Below are positions 24,201 through 31,802 of a stretch of 32,819 nt of DNA, piece after piece. The position numbers were made by a program, and so were the translations under genes. The DNA comes from Rhodospirillales bacterium (GTDB lineage: Bacteria; Pseudomonadota; Alphaproteobacteria; Acetobacterales; Acetobacteraceae): NCBI GenBank assembly GCA_947447625.1, contig CANFKS010000048.1:1-32819 (forward strand), read 5' to 3'. Numbering within the stretch: the first letter of the stretch is position 1; each line of letters opens with the position of its first letter. Below the pieces are notes generated by a model. The model saw only the letters and a program-made list of their open reading frames with translations. It was not told the DNA's origin and made no database searches.

Positions 24201-24938
24201 TCCGGTGTAGTAGGACAATGCGTTGGTCCGCGACGCGTTCTGCAGGCCGCGTCCGGCCGAGGCCGTGAGGTTCATCGTCTCCGTCAGTTTCAGCACGGCA
24301 CCGAGATTGAACCCTGGCGCATCCTTGCCGCCCACCACGGGGGCGGTCTGGTGGAACATCTCGCCACCCAGCGCGAGATCAGGGGTCAGGCGGTAGAGCG
24401 CGGCCACGCCGGCATACCACCAATCCTTGTTGCCGATGCCCGGATTGGTCCAGCGCCCGCCGCCGGCGGCGAGCGTCAGGTCACCGAACTCCTTGCTGAG
24501 CCAGAGCGGCAGGAACACCTGGGCGTGCCCGCTGCTCAACCCGAGACTGCGATTGCCGGTCGGCACCTCGATCAACGGCGCGAAGGCCAGGCTGGGCCAC
24601 CACGCGCTCTCCTCGGCCTTGAGCAGACGGATTTTCAGGCCGAGTTCGGTATCGCCGGAGCCGAAGCCAAGCCGCTTGCCGCTCGAACGCGCATAGCCCA
24701 GGGGCTGGCTGAGATGGAGTTGCACCCCGTCGATCACCCCGTAATCCACTTCGAGCCCCGGCAGCACGCCGCTGCCGCCGCCCTGGACGATGGTGCCGCT
24801 GCTGAACAGATCGACTTCCCACTTCTGCGCGTCGGTCGGGTTGGCGTCATCGGTGCGCAACGGCGCCGCGGCGCAGGCGGGGCCGGCGCACAGCATCGCG
24901 CCAAGAAACAAAAGGATATGAGGCACAAGAGGTTTCAA
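24183..24938 (-). CDS. Outer-membrane beta-barrel protein (phenol-degradation MetA-type transporter family)
   Basis: A 251-residue exported protein. Starting from TTG at 24938 it has a signal peptide (LVPHILLFLGAMLCAGPACA, then AAPLRTDDANPTD). The mature part has alternating beta-strand patterns (EVDLFSSGTIV, VQLHLSQPLGYA, TELGLKIRLLK, LTLAAGGGRWTN) and ends in ...YYTGLQFNF with the terminal Phe typical of outer-membrane barrels. This fits the loosely defined transporter/MetA-pathway family (PF13557-like). TTG has GGGGAGCGCTGGC upstream. An ATG at 25010 would add a non-signal-like 24 residues and reach into the alanine dehydrogenase leader. The substrate is unknown. Its 3' end overlaps that of the convergent hydrolase gene. 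Confidence 0.72.
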   Translation of the reverse strand: MKPLVPHILLFLGAMLCAGPACAAAPLRTDDANPTDAQKWEVDLFSSGTIVQGGGSGVLPGLEVDYGVIDGVQLHLSQPLGYARSSGKRLGFGSGDTELGLKIRLLKAEESAWWPSLAFAPLIEVPTGNRSLGLSSGHAQVFLPLWLSKEFGDLTLAAGGGRWTNPGIGNKDWWYAGVAALYRLTPDLALGGEMFHQTAPVVGGKDAPGFNLGAVLKLTETMNLTASAGRGLQNASRTNALSYYTGLQFNF

Positions 24939-25027
24939 GCCAGCGCTCCCCGGTCTAGGGTGGTGCGCCGCACAAATGCGCGGCCGCCTATGGATTTTTT
25001 CGCATTGCATGGAATGGAGTTCCCCCG

Positions 25028-26146
25028 ATGAAGGTCGGCGTCCCCAAGGAAATCAAGACACACGAGTACCGGGTGGGGCTGACCCCGGGCGCGGTTCGCG
25101 AGTTGACCGTGAACGGCCATGACGTGACGGTGCAGCAGGATGCGGCGGCTTCCATCGGGTTTTCCGATGACGACTACCGCGCCGCCGGCGCCACCATCGT
25201 TGTGACCGCGGCCGAGGTGTTTGCCGCCGCCGACATGATCGTCAAGGTGAAGGAGCCGCAGGCCTCCGAGATTGCCGCGCTGCGGCCGGGCCAGGTGTTG
25301 TTCACCTATCTCCATCTCGCGGCCGACAAGGCGCAGACCGAGGGGTTGATGCAGTCTGGCGCGACCTGCATTGCCTATGAGACGGTGACGGATGCCAGGG
25401 GCGCGCTGCCGCTGCTGGCGCCGATGAGCGAAGTGGCGGGGCGGATGTCGGTTCAGGTCGGCGCGCATTGCCTGGAGAAGGAGCAGGGCGGCGCCGGGGT
25501 GCTGCTCGGCGGCGTGCCGGGGGTTCCCGCCGGCAAGGTGGTGGTGATCGGGGGCGGCGTGTCCGGCACCAATGCGGCGCGCATGGCGATCGGCATCGGC
25601 GCACAGGTCACGGTGATCGACCGCTCGATCACGCGGCTGAAGGAGTTGGATCAGCAGTTCGGCTCGCAGATCCATACGCTGTATTCGACGACGGCGGCGA
25701 TCGAGCATGCCGTGGTCGAGGCCGATCTGGTGATCGGGGCGGTGTTGGTTCCGGGCGCTGCGGCGCCGAAGCTTGTGACGCGTGCGATGGTCAGGAAGAT
25801 GCGGCCAGGTTCGGTGGTGGTGGATATCGCGATCGACCAGGGCGGGTGTCTGGAGACGAGCCGGCCGACGAGCCATTCCAATCCGACCTATGTCGAGGAG
25901 GGCGTGGTGCATTACTGCGTCACCAACATGCCGGGTGCGGTGGCCCGGACATCGACGATTGCGCTGGGCAATGCGACGCTGCCGTTTGTGATGGCGCTCG
26001 CCAACAAGGGCTGGCGGCAGGCGATGATGGACGATCAGCATTTGTTGAACGGGCTCAATGTCCATGCCGGCGTGGTGACCTACAAGGCGGTGGCCGATGA
26101 TCTCGGCCTCGCCTTCAAGACCGCCGCCAGCGCCCTCGGCGCGTAA
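25028..26146 (+). CDS. ald: Alanine dehydrogenase
   Basis: A 372-residue NAD-dependent L-alanine dehydrogenase, interconverting alanine with pyruvate, ammonia and NADH. The family start [20 protein letters not shown] has substrate-binding Arg15. Lys75 (IVKVKEP) and catalytic His96 (FTYLHLAAD) sit at the numbering known from the mycobacterial enzyme. The Rossmann motif is [18 protein letters not shown], and [20 protein letters not shown] holds the conserved Asp. Length is exactly as expected. GGAG lies nine bases before the ATG. It stands alone, followed directly by a hairpin terminator, and provides pyruvate from alanine. Its wobble positions are more G-rich than those of genes further left. 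Confidence 0.97.
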   Translation: MKVGVPKEIKTHEYRVGLTPGAVRELTVNGHDVTVQQDAAASIGFSDDDYRAAGATIVVTAAEVFAAADMIVKVKEPQASEIAALRPGQVLFTYLHLAADKAQTEGLMQSGATCIAYETVTDARGALPLLAPMSEVAGRMSVQVGAHCLEKEQGGAGVLLGGVPGVPAGKVVVIGGGVSGTNAARMAIGIGAQVTVIDRSITRLKELDQQFGSQIHTLYSTTAAIEHAVVEADLVIGAVLVPGAAAPKLVTRAMVRKMRPGSVVVDIAIDQGGCLETSRPTSHSNPTYVEEGVVHYCVTNMPGAVARTSTIALGNATLPFVMALANKGWRQAMMDDQHLLNGLNVHAGVVTYKAVADDLGLAFKTAASALGA

Positions 26147-26192
26147 CGGCCAAAAAGGTTTTTTGCTTCTTTTTTCCTCAAAAAAAGAAGCC
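26145..26192. terminator. Hairpin repeat family 1 copy D: convergent bidirectional terminator
   Basis: AACGGCCAAAAAGG, TTTTTT, then GCTTCTTTTTT-CCTC-AAAAAAAGAAGC (26165-26191). The TAA stop of ald overlaps the repeat start (TAACGGCC), and the convergent TPP-enzyme gene's stop begins right after it. The hairpin with T-runs on both strands fits bidirectional intrinsic termination. The loop (CCTC) differs from the other copies. Confidence 0.85.
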
Positions 26193-27839
26193 TTACTCTC
26201 TTTTCTTGTCATACGGCGCATAAGGCGGAAACACGCCGATCGCGGTCATATCGACTTCGACGAGCGAGGGTCCCTTGGCTTTCGATGCCGCGGCGACGGT
26301 TGATCCGAACGCCTCCGCGCGGTCGATCCGCCAGAACGGGATGCCGGCGAGGGCGGCGAGTTTTTCGAGATCCGGGCCCATCAGGTCGGCAAAGAAGTTG
26401 CGTCCGCCGTAGAGGGCGTTCTGGATGTGTTTGATGACGCCGTAGCCGTTGTCGTTCATCACCAGGATGGTGATGTCGACATTGTCCTGCACGGCGGTCC
26501 AGAGTTCGGAGAGGGTGAGGAAGAAGCCGCCATCGCCGGTCATGATGACGGTGCGCCGGCCCGGCGCTCCAACGGCGGCGCCGATGCCGAGGGGCAGGCC
26601 GGCGCCGATGGCGGCACCGATCGGGTAGACGCTGTCATGCGGGGTGAAGAGGTCGAACAGGCGGTTGCCCCAGGTGGAGTGGTTGATGGTGATGTCCCGC
26701 GCCCAGACCGTGTCGCGCGGCAGGGCGGCGCGGAGTTGGGCGGGGAAGGTTTCGTAGGGGCCGAGGGAGGCGGCGAAGGCGGCGCGGGCTTTTTGTTTCA
26801 TGGCCGCGAAGGCTTCGGGGTAGCCGGGTTCGGGGGCCCAGCCCTTGAGGCGTTCGGCGAGGCCGGCGAGGACGAGGGTGATGTCGCCGTTGACGAACAT
26901 CGTGCAGGGGTAGGTGCGGCCTTCGGCGGTGGGGTCGATGTCGATCTGGACGCGGTTTGCGGGGAGTTTGACGCTGAATTCGGCGGTTTCGTGGCCGCGC
27001 AGGCGGGAGGCGCAGACCAGCATGAGGTCGGCGGTAGCGTAGAATTCCTGCACGGCGGGGACGCCGTTGCCGTTGAGGCCGCCGAGGTTGCGGGGGTGGT
27101 CTTCCTCGATGGTGCCGCGGCCGGCCCAGCTGGTGACCATGCCGAAGCCCATGTCGAGGAGGGCACGGGCGGGGATTGCGGCCTGTTTCGCGCCGGCGCC
27201 GAGCCAGAGGATGGGGCGTTTGGCCTGGCGGACATGGGCGGCCAGGGCGTCGAGCGCGGCAGCGGAGGGGGCAAGAGGGCCGGGGAGGATGAGTTCGAGG
27301 CTGTCGAGGGCGGCGGGGCGCTCGATCGGGGTGCGCTGAACGTCTATCGGGATTTCGATGCTGACGGGGCCGCGCGGGGGCGTGAGGGCGGCGATGGCGG
27401 CCTGGGTGAGGATGCCGAGGGCCTGCGGGGCGTTGAGGATCTGGTAGGCGGCTTTGCCGACGGATTTCAGCATGCCGATCTGGTCCGGCACTTCGTGGGC
27501 GGTGCCCATGCCGCGGCCGATGAATTTGGTGCCGGTTTGGCCGGTGATGTGCAGGACCGGGGAGGCGGCGAAGCCGGCTTCGACGAGGCCGGGGACGGCG
27601 TTGGCCGCTCCGGGGCCGGTGCTGCTGAAGACGACGCCGAGGCTGTTGTTCGTACGGGCGTAGCCGTCGGCCATGTGGGCGGCGCCGGCTTCGCCGCGGG
27701 CCATGACGAAGCGGATGGTGTTGCGGCGGCCGATGCCGTCAAGCATCGGGATGTTGTGGACGGAGACGATGCCGAAGACGGTGGTGACACCGATGGCCGA
27801 GAGGAATTCGGCGACGAGATCGCCAACATTGTAAGACAT
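26193..27839 (-). CDS. Thiamine-diphosphate-dependent enzyme (acetolactate synthase-like)
   Basis: A 548-residue ThDP-dependent enzyme of the acetolactate synthase/benzoylformate decarboxylase family. The N-terminal PYR domain has GIVSVHNIPMLDGIG and the catalytic Glu50 in MARGEAGAAHMADGYAR. A central Rossmann-type domain follows (PILWLGAGAKQAAIPARALL). The C-terminal PP domain carries the GDGGFFLTLSELWTAVQDN ... MNDNGYG motif that binds Mg-ThDP. The reaction (synthase, decarboxylase or oxalyl-CoA-like) is not fixed; the family is often mis-annotated as acetolactate synthase. The ATG at 27839 has GGAGG eight bases upstream, and the extension to 27926 covers the promoter. Coding-strand wobble bases are C-rich. 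Confidence 0.9.
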   Translation of the reverse strand: MSYNVGDLVAEFLSAIGVTTVFGIVSVHNIPMLDGIGRRNTIRFVMARGEAGAAHMADGYARTNNSLGVVFSSTGPGAANAVPGLVEAGFAASPVLHITGQTGTKFIGRGMGTAHEVPDQIGMLKSVGKAAYQILNAPQALGILTQAAIAALTPPRGPVSIEIPIDVQRTPIERPAALDSLELILPGPLAPSAAALDALAAHVRQAKRPILWLGAGAKQAAIPARALLDMGFGMVTSWAGRGTIEEDHPRNLGGLNGNGVPAVQEFYATADLMLVCASRLRGHETAEFSVKLPANRVQIDIDPTAEGRTYPCTMFVNGDITLVLAGLAERLKGWAPEPGYPEAFAAMKQKARAAFAASLGPYETFPAQLRAALPRDTVWARDITINHSTWGNRLFDLFTPHDSVYPIGAAIGAGLPLGIGAAVGAPGRRTVIMTGDGGFFLTLSELWTAVQDNVDITILVMNDNGYGVIKHIQNALYGGRNFFADLMGPDLEKLAALAGIPFWRIDRAEAFGSTVAAASKAKGPSLVEVDMTAIGVFPPYAPYDKKRE

Positions 27840-27911
27840 GGGTTTTGCCTCCGGTCGTGGTGGTGGAAGAATGCCAGGGGGTTCGGTTGCGCGCCAGGGG
27901 GGCATATAATT

Positions 27912-27926
27912 TTGTATGTGGAACAA
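27912..27926. promoter_or_regulatory. Candidate operator upstream of the TPP-enzyme gene
   Basis: TTGTATGTGGAACAA is a partial palindrome (TTGT-7-ACAA) in a short AT-rich island about 75 bases before the ATG, in otherwise very GC-rich DNA. The half-site GTTCCACAT on the minus strand resembles sites of IclR-type regulators, from general recollection only. A TATAAT-like hexamer (27904-27910) lies beside it. The evidence is weak. Confidence 0.25.
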
Positions 27927-27952
27927 TTAGGGCGGAAATATGCGGGTGGGCG

Positions 27953-28612
27953 TCAGGCGGGTTTTTTGAGCGAGGGGCGGGGGTGGAGGGCCAGGTCGTC
28001 GGCGAGAATGGCTGACCAGGAGCGGGAGCGCGATTTGCGGGGGCGCGGCTTGCTGGTTTCCGGGGGGCGCGGTGTGCGCGGTCCGCGCGTTGCACGCGGT
28101 GTGCGCGGTCCGCGCAACGGGTCGGATGGGGGCCGGGGCGCGCGCGGTTTGCGGGTGGTGGGGAGGCCGAGGAAATGGCGGATCGGGTTGAGAATACGGT
28201 GCGCGGCCGGGTGGGCGGCGAGGAATTCCGGGACACCGGGCGCTGCGAGGAGATGGGCGAGGTGGCTCCCGAAGGCGGCGGCGTTGTGGCGTTCGGGGTG
28301 GTCACGCATGGCGTGAAGGAGCCAGGCCTTGCGGGCCGGAAGGCGGGGGTGGAGGGTTTTGGGCTCGGTCGTGCGGGGGGCGGACGGGCGGGGGGGGCGC
28401 AAGCGGGGGGGGCGAGGGGGCTTGCCGGCGGCGATGCGGGCCATGAGGGCGGCGAAGCGGCGGGCGGCACGGTTGAGGAGGCCGTAGAAGGGGGCAATGC
28501 GCAGGGCGATGGCGGGGTTGCGGCAGAAGGCGCGCGCCATCAGGGCGAGGACGCCGCGAATGATGGAGGCGAGGGCCGGGGCCAGATCAGGGGCGGGTTG
28601 GGCGGCGGACAT
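27953..28612 (-). CDS. Pro/Arg-rich hypothetical protein, Acetobacteraceae type
   Basis: A 219-residue protein without a known domain. The N-terminal third is helical and hydrophobic/basic (IIRGVLALMARAFCRN, LNRAARRFAALMARIAAGK). A proline-rich linker (PPRPPRLRPPRPS) follows, then a conserved-looking core: LPARKAWLLHAMRDH, FGSHLAHLLAAPGVPEFLAA and HRILNPIRHFLGLP. A very basic Pro/Arg/Ser tail ends in SLKKPA. The same layout (MARIAAG-PPR, LP-R-AWL, LL--P-M--LL, R-L-P---ML) is familiar to me from hypothetical proteins of Acetobacteraceae. The tail includes a nine-residue tandem repeat (RGPRTPRAT/RGPRTPRPP). There is no clear ribosome site. It may bind nucleic acid or membranes through its charge, which is a guess. 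Confidence 0.7.
   Translation of the reverse strand: MSAAQPAPDLAPALASIIRGVLALMARAFCRNPAIALRIAPFYGLLNRAARRFAALMARIAAGKPPRPPRLRPPRPSAPRTTEPKTLHPRLPARKAWLLHAMRDHPERHNAAAFGSHLAHLLAAPGVPEFLAAHPAAHRILNPIRHFLGLPTTRKPRAPRPPSDPLRGPRTPRATRGPRTPRPPETSKPRPRKSRSRSWSAILADDLALHPRPSLKKPA
28068..28115. repeat. In-frame tandem repeat, 27-base period
   Basis: A 21-base block (CGCGGTGTGCGCGGTCCGCG plus C) occurs at 28068-28088 and again at 28095-28115. The period is 27 bases, exactly nine codons of the leftward hypothetical gene, so it encodes two RGPRTPR-type units. Confidence 0.85.
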
Positions 28613-28678
28613 GTCACATCAAATGACGGTGCGCGTTAGTTTTTTCAAGGGGGCGGGCGGGGATTTTTAGGGTGAGGT

Positions 28679-28701
28679 GGTGCAGCGCTGCGCACTGCAC
28701 C
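28679..28701. repeat. Small inverted repeat in the 28613-28824 intergenic region
   Basis: GGTGCAG (28679-28685), a nine-base loop, and CTGCACC (28695-28701) form a perfect seven-pair stem. It lies upstream of the Pro/Arg-rich gene and next to the family-2 repeat. No T-run follows on either strand, so it is not a standard terminator. It could be an operator or chance. Confidence 0.4.
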
Positions 28702-28710
28702 TTGCGGATT

Positions 28711-28813
28711 TAGAGCGGGATGCCTTCTGATTGCGAAGGCATCCCGCTCTAACGCTTTGTTTGATCGCCTGATTCAGATTTTTGGTGATTCCACCAAAAA
28801 TCATCAGGCTCTA
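28711..28813. repeat. TAGAGC...GCTCTA double-hairpin repeat, family 2 copy 2
   Basis: A 103-base element with the same ends as the one at 21764. The first hairpin is a perfect 16-pair stem (AGAGCGGGATGCCTTC / GAAGGCATCCCGCTCT). The second pairs GCCTGA with TCAGGC and GATTTTTGGTG with CACCAAAAATC. It lies just beyond the TGA of the DAO-family oxidase gene. The shared linker CTTTGTTTGA joins the two hairpins in both copies. Confidence 0.88.
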
Positions 28814-28824
28814 ATGTGGATTTG

Positions 28825-30000
28825 TCAGACGATGCCGAGTTCGAGCAGGGGGCGGTTTTCGGACAGGCGGGTGGTGGCCAGGGGGGTCAGGTCCAGGGTT
28901 TGGAAGGCGCCGTGGGTGATGAGTTCGCTGACGGCGCGGCCGGTGGCGGGGCTGTGTTGCATGCCGTGGCCGGAGAAGCCGGTGGCGAAGATCATGTTGG
29001 GGCAGGCGGGGTGGGGGCCGACGAAGCCGTTGTAGTCCCAGGTGTTCAACTCGTAGTAGCCGGCCCAGCCGCCGGTGAGTTTGAGGGTTTCGAGTTGCGG
29101 GATGCGGTGGGCGAGTTCGGGCCAGACATGGTCATGGAACATCGCGTCCTCCATTTCCAGGGGCGGCTCATCGGGGTCGGGCTCGGTTTCGCCGGGGGAG
29201 CGGCCGCAGATATAGCCGGGGCCTTCCGGGCGGAGGAAGTTGCCGGAGCTGTCGATCAGCATGGGGCAGTTTTCAAGCGTGCCGGGGATGCGCACGACGT
29301 AGACCATGCGTTTGCGGGGGCGGATGGGCAGAGCGATGCCGAGCCATGCCGCGACGCGCCAGGACCAGGGGCCGGCGGCGTTGACGACGAGGTCGGCCGG
29401 TACGGTGGTGCCGTCGGAGAGGGTGATGCCGGTGATTTTATCGGCGTGGGTGGTGAGGCCGGTCGCGTCGGCGGCGCGGTAGGTGACGCCGAGGGCGCGG
29501 GCTTTACGGCGGAAGGCGGCGAGGAGGCCGGGGCCGTCGAACCAGCCTTCGGAGGAGAGGCCGAGGGAGCCGCCGGCGAGATCATCGGTGTTGATGTAGG
29601 GGTAGCGGGCGGCGATTTCGGATGGGGTGAGGAGGGCGACATCGGCGCCGGCTTGTTTTTGGATGGTGTGGACGTGGCGCAGTGTGTCGATGTTTTGGGC
29701 GGTGGCGAGGAAGAGGTAGCCTTGGCGTTTGAGGGCGATTTCGGCGGGTTCGGCGTTGACGGCGAGGAGGTGGTGGGCGTTTTCGAGGAAGTGGAAGCCG
29801 AAGCGCGACATGGCCACGTTTACGGGGGTGGAGAATTGTTGGCGGATGGAGGCGCAGGAGAGGGAGGAGGAGGCGATGCGGTAGGTGGGGTCGCGTTCGA
29901 TGACGGTGATGGTGCCGCGGAATGCGGGGTTGGCGGCGAGGTGATAGGCGGTGGAGGAGCCGACGGCGCCGCCGCCGATGATGACGATGTGTTGGGTCAT
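28825..30000 (-). CDS. DAO-family FAD-dependent oxidoreductase
   Basis: A 391-residue flavoprotein of the D-amino-acid oxidase/glycine-sarcosine oxidase family. The FAD site is HIVIIGGGAVGSSTAYHLAA (residues 4-23), followed by ASSSLSCASIRQQFSTPVNV, where FAD contacts usually lie. LVVNAAGPWSWRVAAWLGI and the C-terminal NTWDYNGFVGPHP with ATGFSGHGMQHSPATGRAVSELI are typical of the FOXRED1/DadA-like group. It oxidises an amine or amino acid with release of ammonia or an aldehyde; the substrate is unknown. The ATG overlaps the stop of the DUF5662 gene as ATGA, so the two are coupled. An apparent longer frame upstream is only an arginine/proline-rich out-of-frame reading of that gene. Confidence 0.92.
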   Translation of the reverse strand: MTQHIVIIGGGAVGSSTAYHLAANPAFRGTITVIERDPTYRIASSSLSCASIRQQFSTPVNVAMSRFGFHFLENAHHLLAVNAEPAEIALKRQGYLFLATAQNIDTLRHVHTIQKQAGADVALLTPSEIAARYPYINTDDLAGGSLGLSSEGWFDGPGLLAAFRRKARALGVTYRAADATGLTTHADKITGITLSDGTTVPADLVVNAAGPWSWRVAAWLGIALPIRPRKRMVYVVRIPGTLENCPMLIDSSGNFLRPEGPGYICGRSPGETEPDPDEPPLEMEDAMFHDHVWPELAHRIPQLETLKLTGGWAGYYELNTWDYNGFVGPHPACPNMIFATGFSGHGMQHSPATGRAVSELITHGAFQTLDLTPLATTRLSENRPLLELGIV

Positions 30001-30464
30001 TTTGGGGGTGTCGTTTCGGTTGGCCAGCGGGCGATGGTGTTTTCGAGGATTTGGGCGAGTTGGGGGGCGATGGTGTAGATGCGGGCGTTGTGGTCGATTT
30101 TGACGCCGTCTGTGGGGTTGCGTTCGGAGGCGGCTTTCCAGTCGCAGAGCATTTCGACGAGGTCGAGCAGGTCCATGCCGGCGATGCCGTTTTCGTGGTG
30201 TTCGGGGTGGTGGCTGTTGTGGGCATAGTGGTGGGCGAGGCCGGGGCGGGCTTCGCGGACGAGGTCCATGTAGGGAGGGGAGCCGTAGGCGAGGCCACGG
30301 AGGCGGGGGTAGATGCGGTCGAGGATGGGTTTTTCGATGTCGGAGAATTTGGAGGCGTCGTGGACCCGGCCGCGTTCGAGGAGGGCCGCGATGATGGTGT
30401 TGAGGTGATCCCTGACGCGATGGATGTGTTTCAGGGTCTCGGCGGTGCTGTCGTAGCTGTCCAT
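29997..30464 (-). CDS. DUF5662-family protein
   Basis: A 155-residue soluble protein. HIHRVRDHLNTIIAALLERG, then HDASKFSDIEKPI, and the His-rich AHHYAHNSHHPEHHENGIAG followed by MDLLDLVEMLCDWKAASERN are the DUF5662 signature. The spaced HD and HH motifs suggest a metal-binding, possibly HD-like hydrolase, but function is not established. It ends in the ATGA overlap with the DAO-family oxidase, so the two are expressed together. The family-1 repeat copy E sits 12-59 bases upstream of the start, between it and the acyl-CoA dehydrogenase gene. Confidence 0.88.
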   Translation of the reverse strand: MDSYDSTAETLKHIHRVRDHLNTIIAALLERGRVHDASKFSDIEKPILDRIYPRLRGLAYGSPPYMDLVREARPGLAHHYAHNSHHPEHHENGIAGMDLLDLVEMLCDWKAASERNPTDGVKIDHNARIYTIAPQLAQILENTIARWPTETTPPK

Positions 30465-30475
30465 TGTGCACTCTT

Positions 30476-30523
30476 AACGGGTAAAGTTTTTTTGCTTCTT
30501 TTTTTTCAAAAAAAGAAGCGCTT
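30476..30523 (+). repeat. Hairpin repeat, family 1 copy E
   Basis: AACGGGTAAAG, a T-run, GCTTCTTTTTTTTC and AAAAAAAGAAGCGCTT in the + orientation. It lies between two leftward genes, so its AACGG end points away from the stop of the acyl-CoA dehydrogenase (whose TAA is three bases from the GCGCTT end). This is the opposite polarity to copies A, B, C1 and D. The hairpin can still terminate leftward transcription, because the AAAAAAG side reads as C-T-T-T on the other strand. Confidence 0.85.
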
Positions 30524-30525
30524 GC

Positions 30526-31692
30526 TTAATACGACTTCGGAAGTCCCAGCACCTTCTCCGCGATGTAACAAAGCACAAGCTGCGGAGAAACCGGCGCGAT
30601 GCGGGGGAGGATGACTTCGCGGAGGTAGCGTTCGACGTGGTATTCCTTTGCGTAGCCGAAGCCGCCATGGGTCATGACGGCTTGTTGGCAGGCTTTGAAG
30701 CCGGCCTCGCCCGCGAGGTATTTGGCGGCGTTGGCGGCGGCGCCGCAGTTGAGGCCTTGGTCGTATTGCCAGGCGGCGTTCATGGTCATGAGGCGGGCGG
30801 CTTCGAGTTCCATCCAGTTTTCGGCGAGCGGGTGTTGGATGGCCTGGTTTTGGCCGATGGGGCGGCCGAAGACGACGCGGTCTTTGGCGTATTGGGTGGC
30901 GCGTTCGAGGGCGACGAGGCCGAGGCCGACGGCTTCGGCGGCGATGAGGACCCGTTCGGGGTTGAGCCCGTGGAGGATGTATTCGAAGCCCCTGCCCTCT
31001 TCGCCGATGAGGTCTTCCTGGGGGATGATGAGGTTGTCGATGAAGAGTTGGTTTGAATCGACGGCTTTGCGGCCCATTTTGTCGATTTCGCGGACTTCGA
31101 CGCGGGTGCGGTCGAGTTTGGTGTAGAAGAGGCTGAGGCCGTTTGTGCGTTTTTTGACGTGTTCGATCGGGGTGGTGCGGGCGAGGAGGAGCATGCGGTC
31201 GGCGACCTGGGCGGTGCTGATCCAGACTTTTCGGCCGTTGGCGATGTAGTGGTCGCCGTGTTTTTCGGCGCGGGTTTTGAGGTGGGTGGTGTCGAGGCCG
31301 GTGTCGGGTTCGGTGACGGCGAAGCAGGCTTTTTCGCGCCCGGCGATGAGGGGGGGGAGGAAGCGGCGTTTTTGTTCGTCGGTGCCGTAGACGACGACGG
31401 GTTGGAGGCCGAAGATGTTGATGTGGACGGCCGAGGCGCCGGACATGCCGGCGCCGGATTGGGAGATGGCCTGCATCATGATGGTGGCTTCGGCGAGGCC
31501 GAGGCCGGCGCCGCCGTATTCCTCGGGCATGCAGACGCCGAGCCAGCCGCCGGCGGCGAGGGCTGCGTGAAATGCGGTGGGGAAGCCGGCGCCCTGGTCG
31601 TGGGCGCGCCAGTAGTCGTCGCCGAAATCGGCGCAGATGCGTTCGATGGCGGCTTTGACGCTGCGTTGCTGGTCGGTGAGTTCGAAGTTCAT
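30526..31692 (-). CDS. Acyl-CoA dehydrogenase
   Basis: A 388-residue FAD-dependent acyl-CoA dehydrogenase. N-terminal helical domain (MNFELTDQQRSVKAAIERIC, MPEEYGGAGLGLAEATIMMQ), then the middle beta domain with CFAVTEPDTGLDTTHLKTRA (FAD-contact motif). The C-terminal domain has ERATQYAKDRVVFGRPIGQN and the GGFGYAKEYHVERYLREV motif, where the Glu after YAK is at the catalytic base position of short-chain enzymes. Its tail (ILPRIAPVSPQLVLCYIAEK) lacks the common EGTSEIQ, which suggests a non-standard substrate. GAGG precedes the ATG. It is divergent from the ornithine cyclodeaminase-family gene and followed by repeat copy E. The chain length or branched-acyl substrate is not determined. Confidence 0.93.
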   Translation of the reverse strand: MNFELTDQQRSVKAAIERICADFGDDYWRAHDQGAGFPTAFHAALAAGGWLGVCMPEEYGGAGLGLAEATIMMQAISQSGAGMSGASAVHINIFGLQPVVVYGTDEQKRRFLPPLIAGREKACFAVTEPDTGLDTTHLKTRAEKHGDHYIANGRKVWISTAQVADRMLLLARTTPIEHVKKRTNGLSLFYTKLDRTRVEVREIDKMGRKAVDSNQLFIDNLIIPQEDLIGEEGRGFEYILHGLNPERVLIAAEAVGLGLVALERATQYAKDRVVFGRPIGQNQAIQHPLAENWMELEAARLMTMNAAWQYDQGLNCGAAANAAKYLAGEAGFKACQQAVMTHGGFGYAKEYHVERYLREVILPRIAPVSPQLVLCYIAEKVLGLPKSY

Positions 31693-31802
31693 GGAGGCCT
31701 CGGCTGGTTCGGACTTGTAGTTTGCCGGGGGGGGAGGCGTGAGGGAAGGCTGTTCTTTTGCGGGGAAGCGCGGCAGAACGGGTTGATCAGGGCGAGGGTT
31801 GG

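Noticed and set aside
21000-25030. Replication origin at the strand-skew switch
   Set aside because: No dnaA, parAB, repABC or clear DnaA boxes (TTATNCACA) were found. The skew change alone is reported as an observation, not as an origin.
28679-28701. Intrinsic terminator at the small inverted repeat
   Set aside because: No T-run follows the stem on either strand, so it was listed only as an inverted repeat.
30001-30471. A 548-residue frame that would fuse an N-terminal extension to the DAO-family oxidase
   Set aside because: The extension is an out-of-frame Arg/Pro/His-rich reading of the DUF5662 gene. The oxidase begins properly at 30000 with an ATGA overlap.
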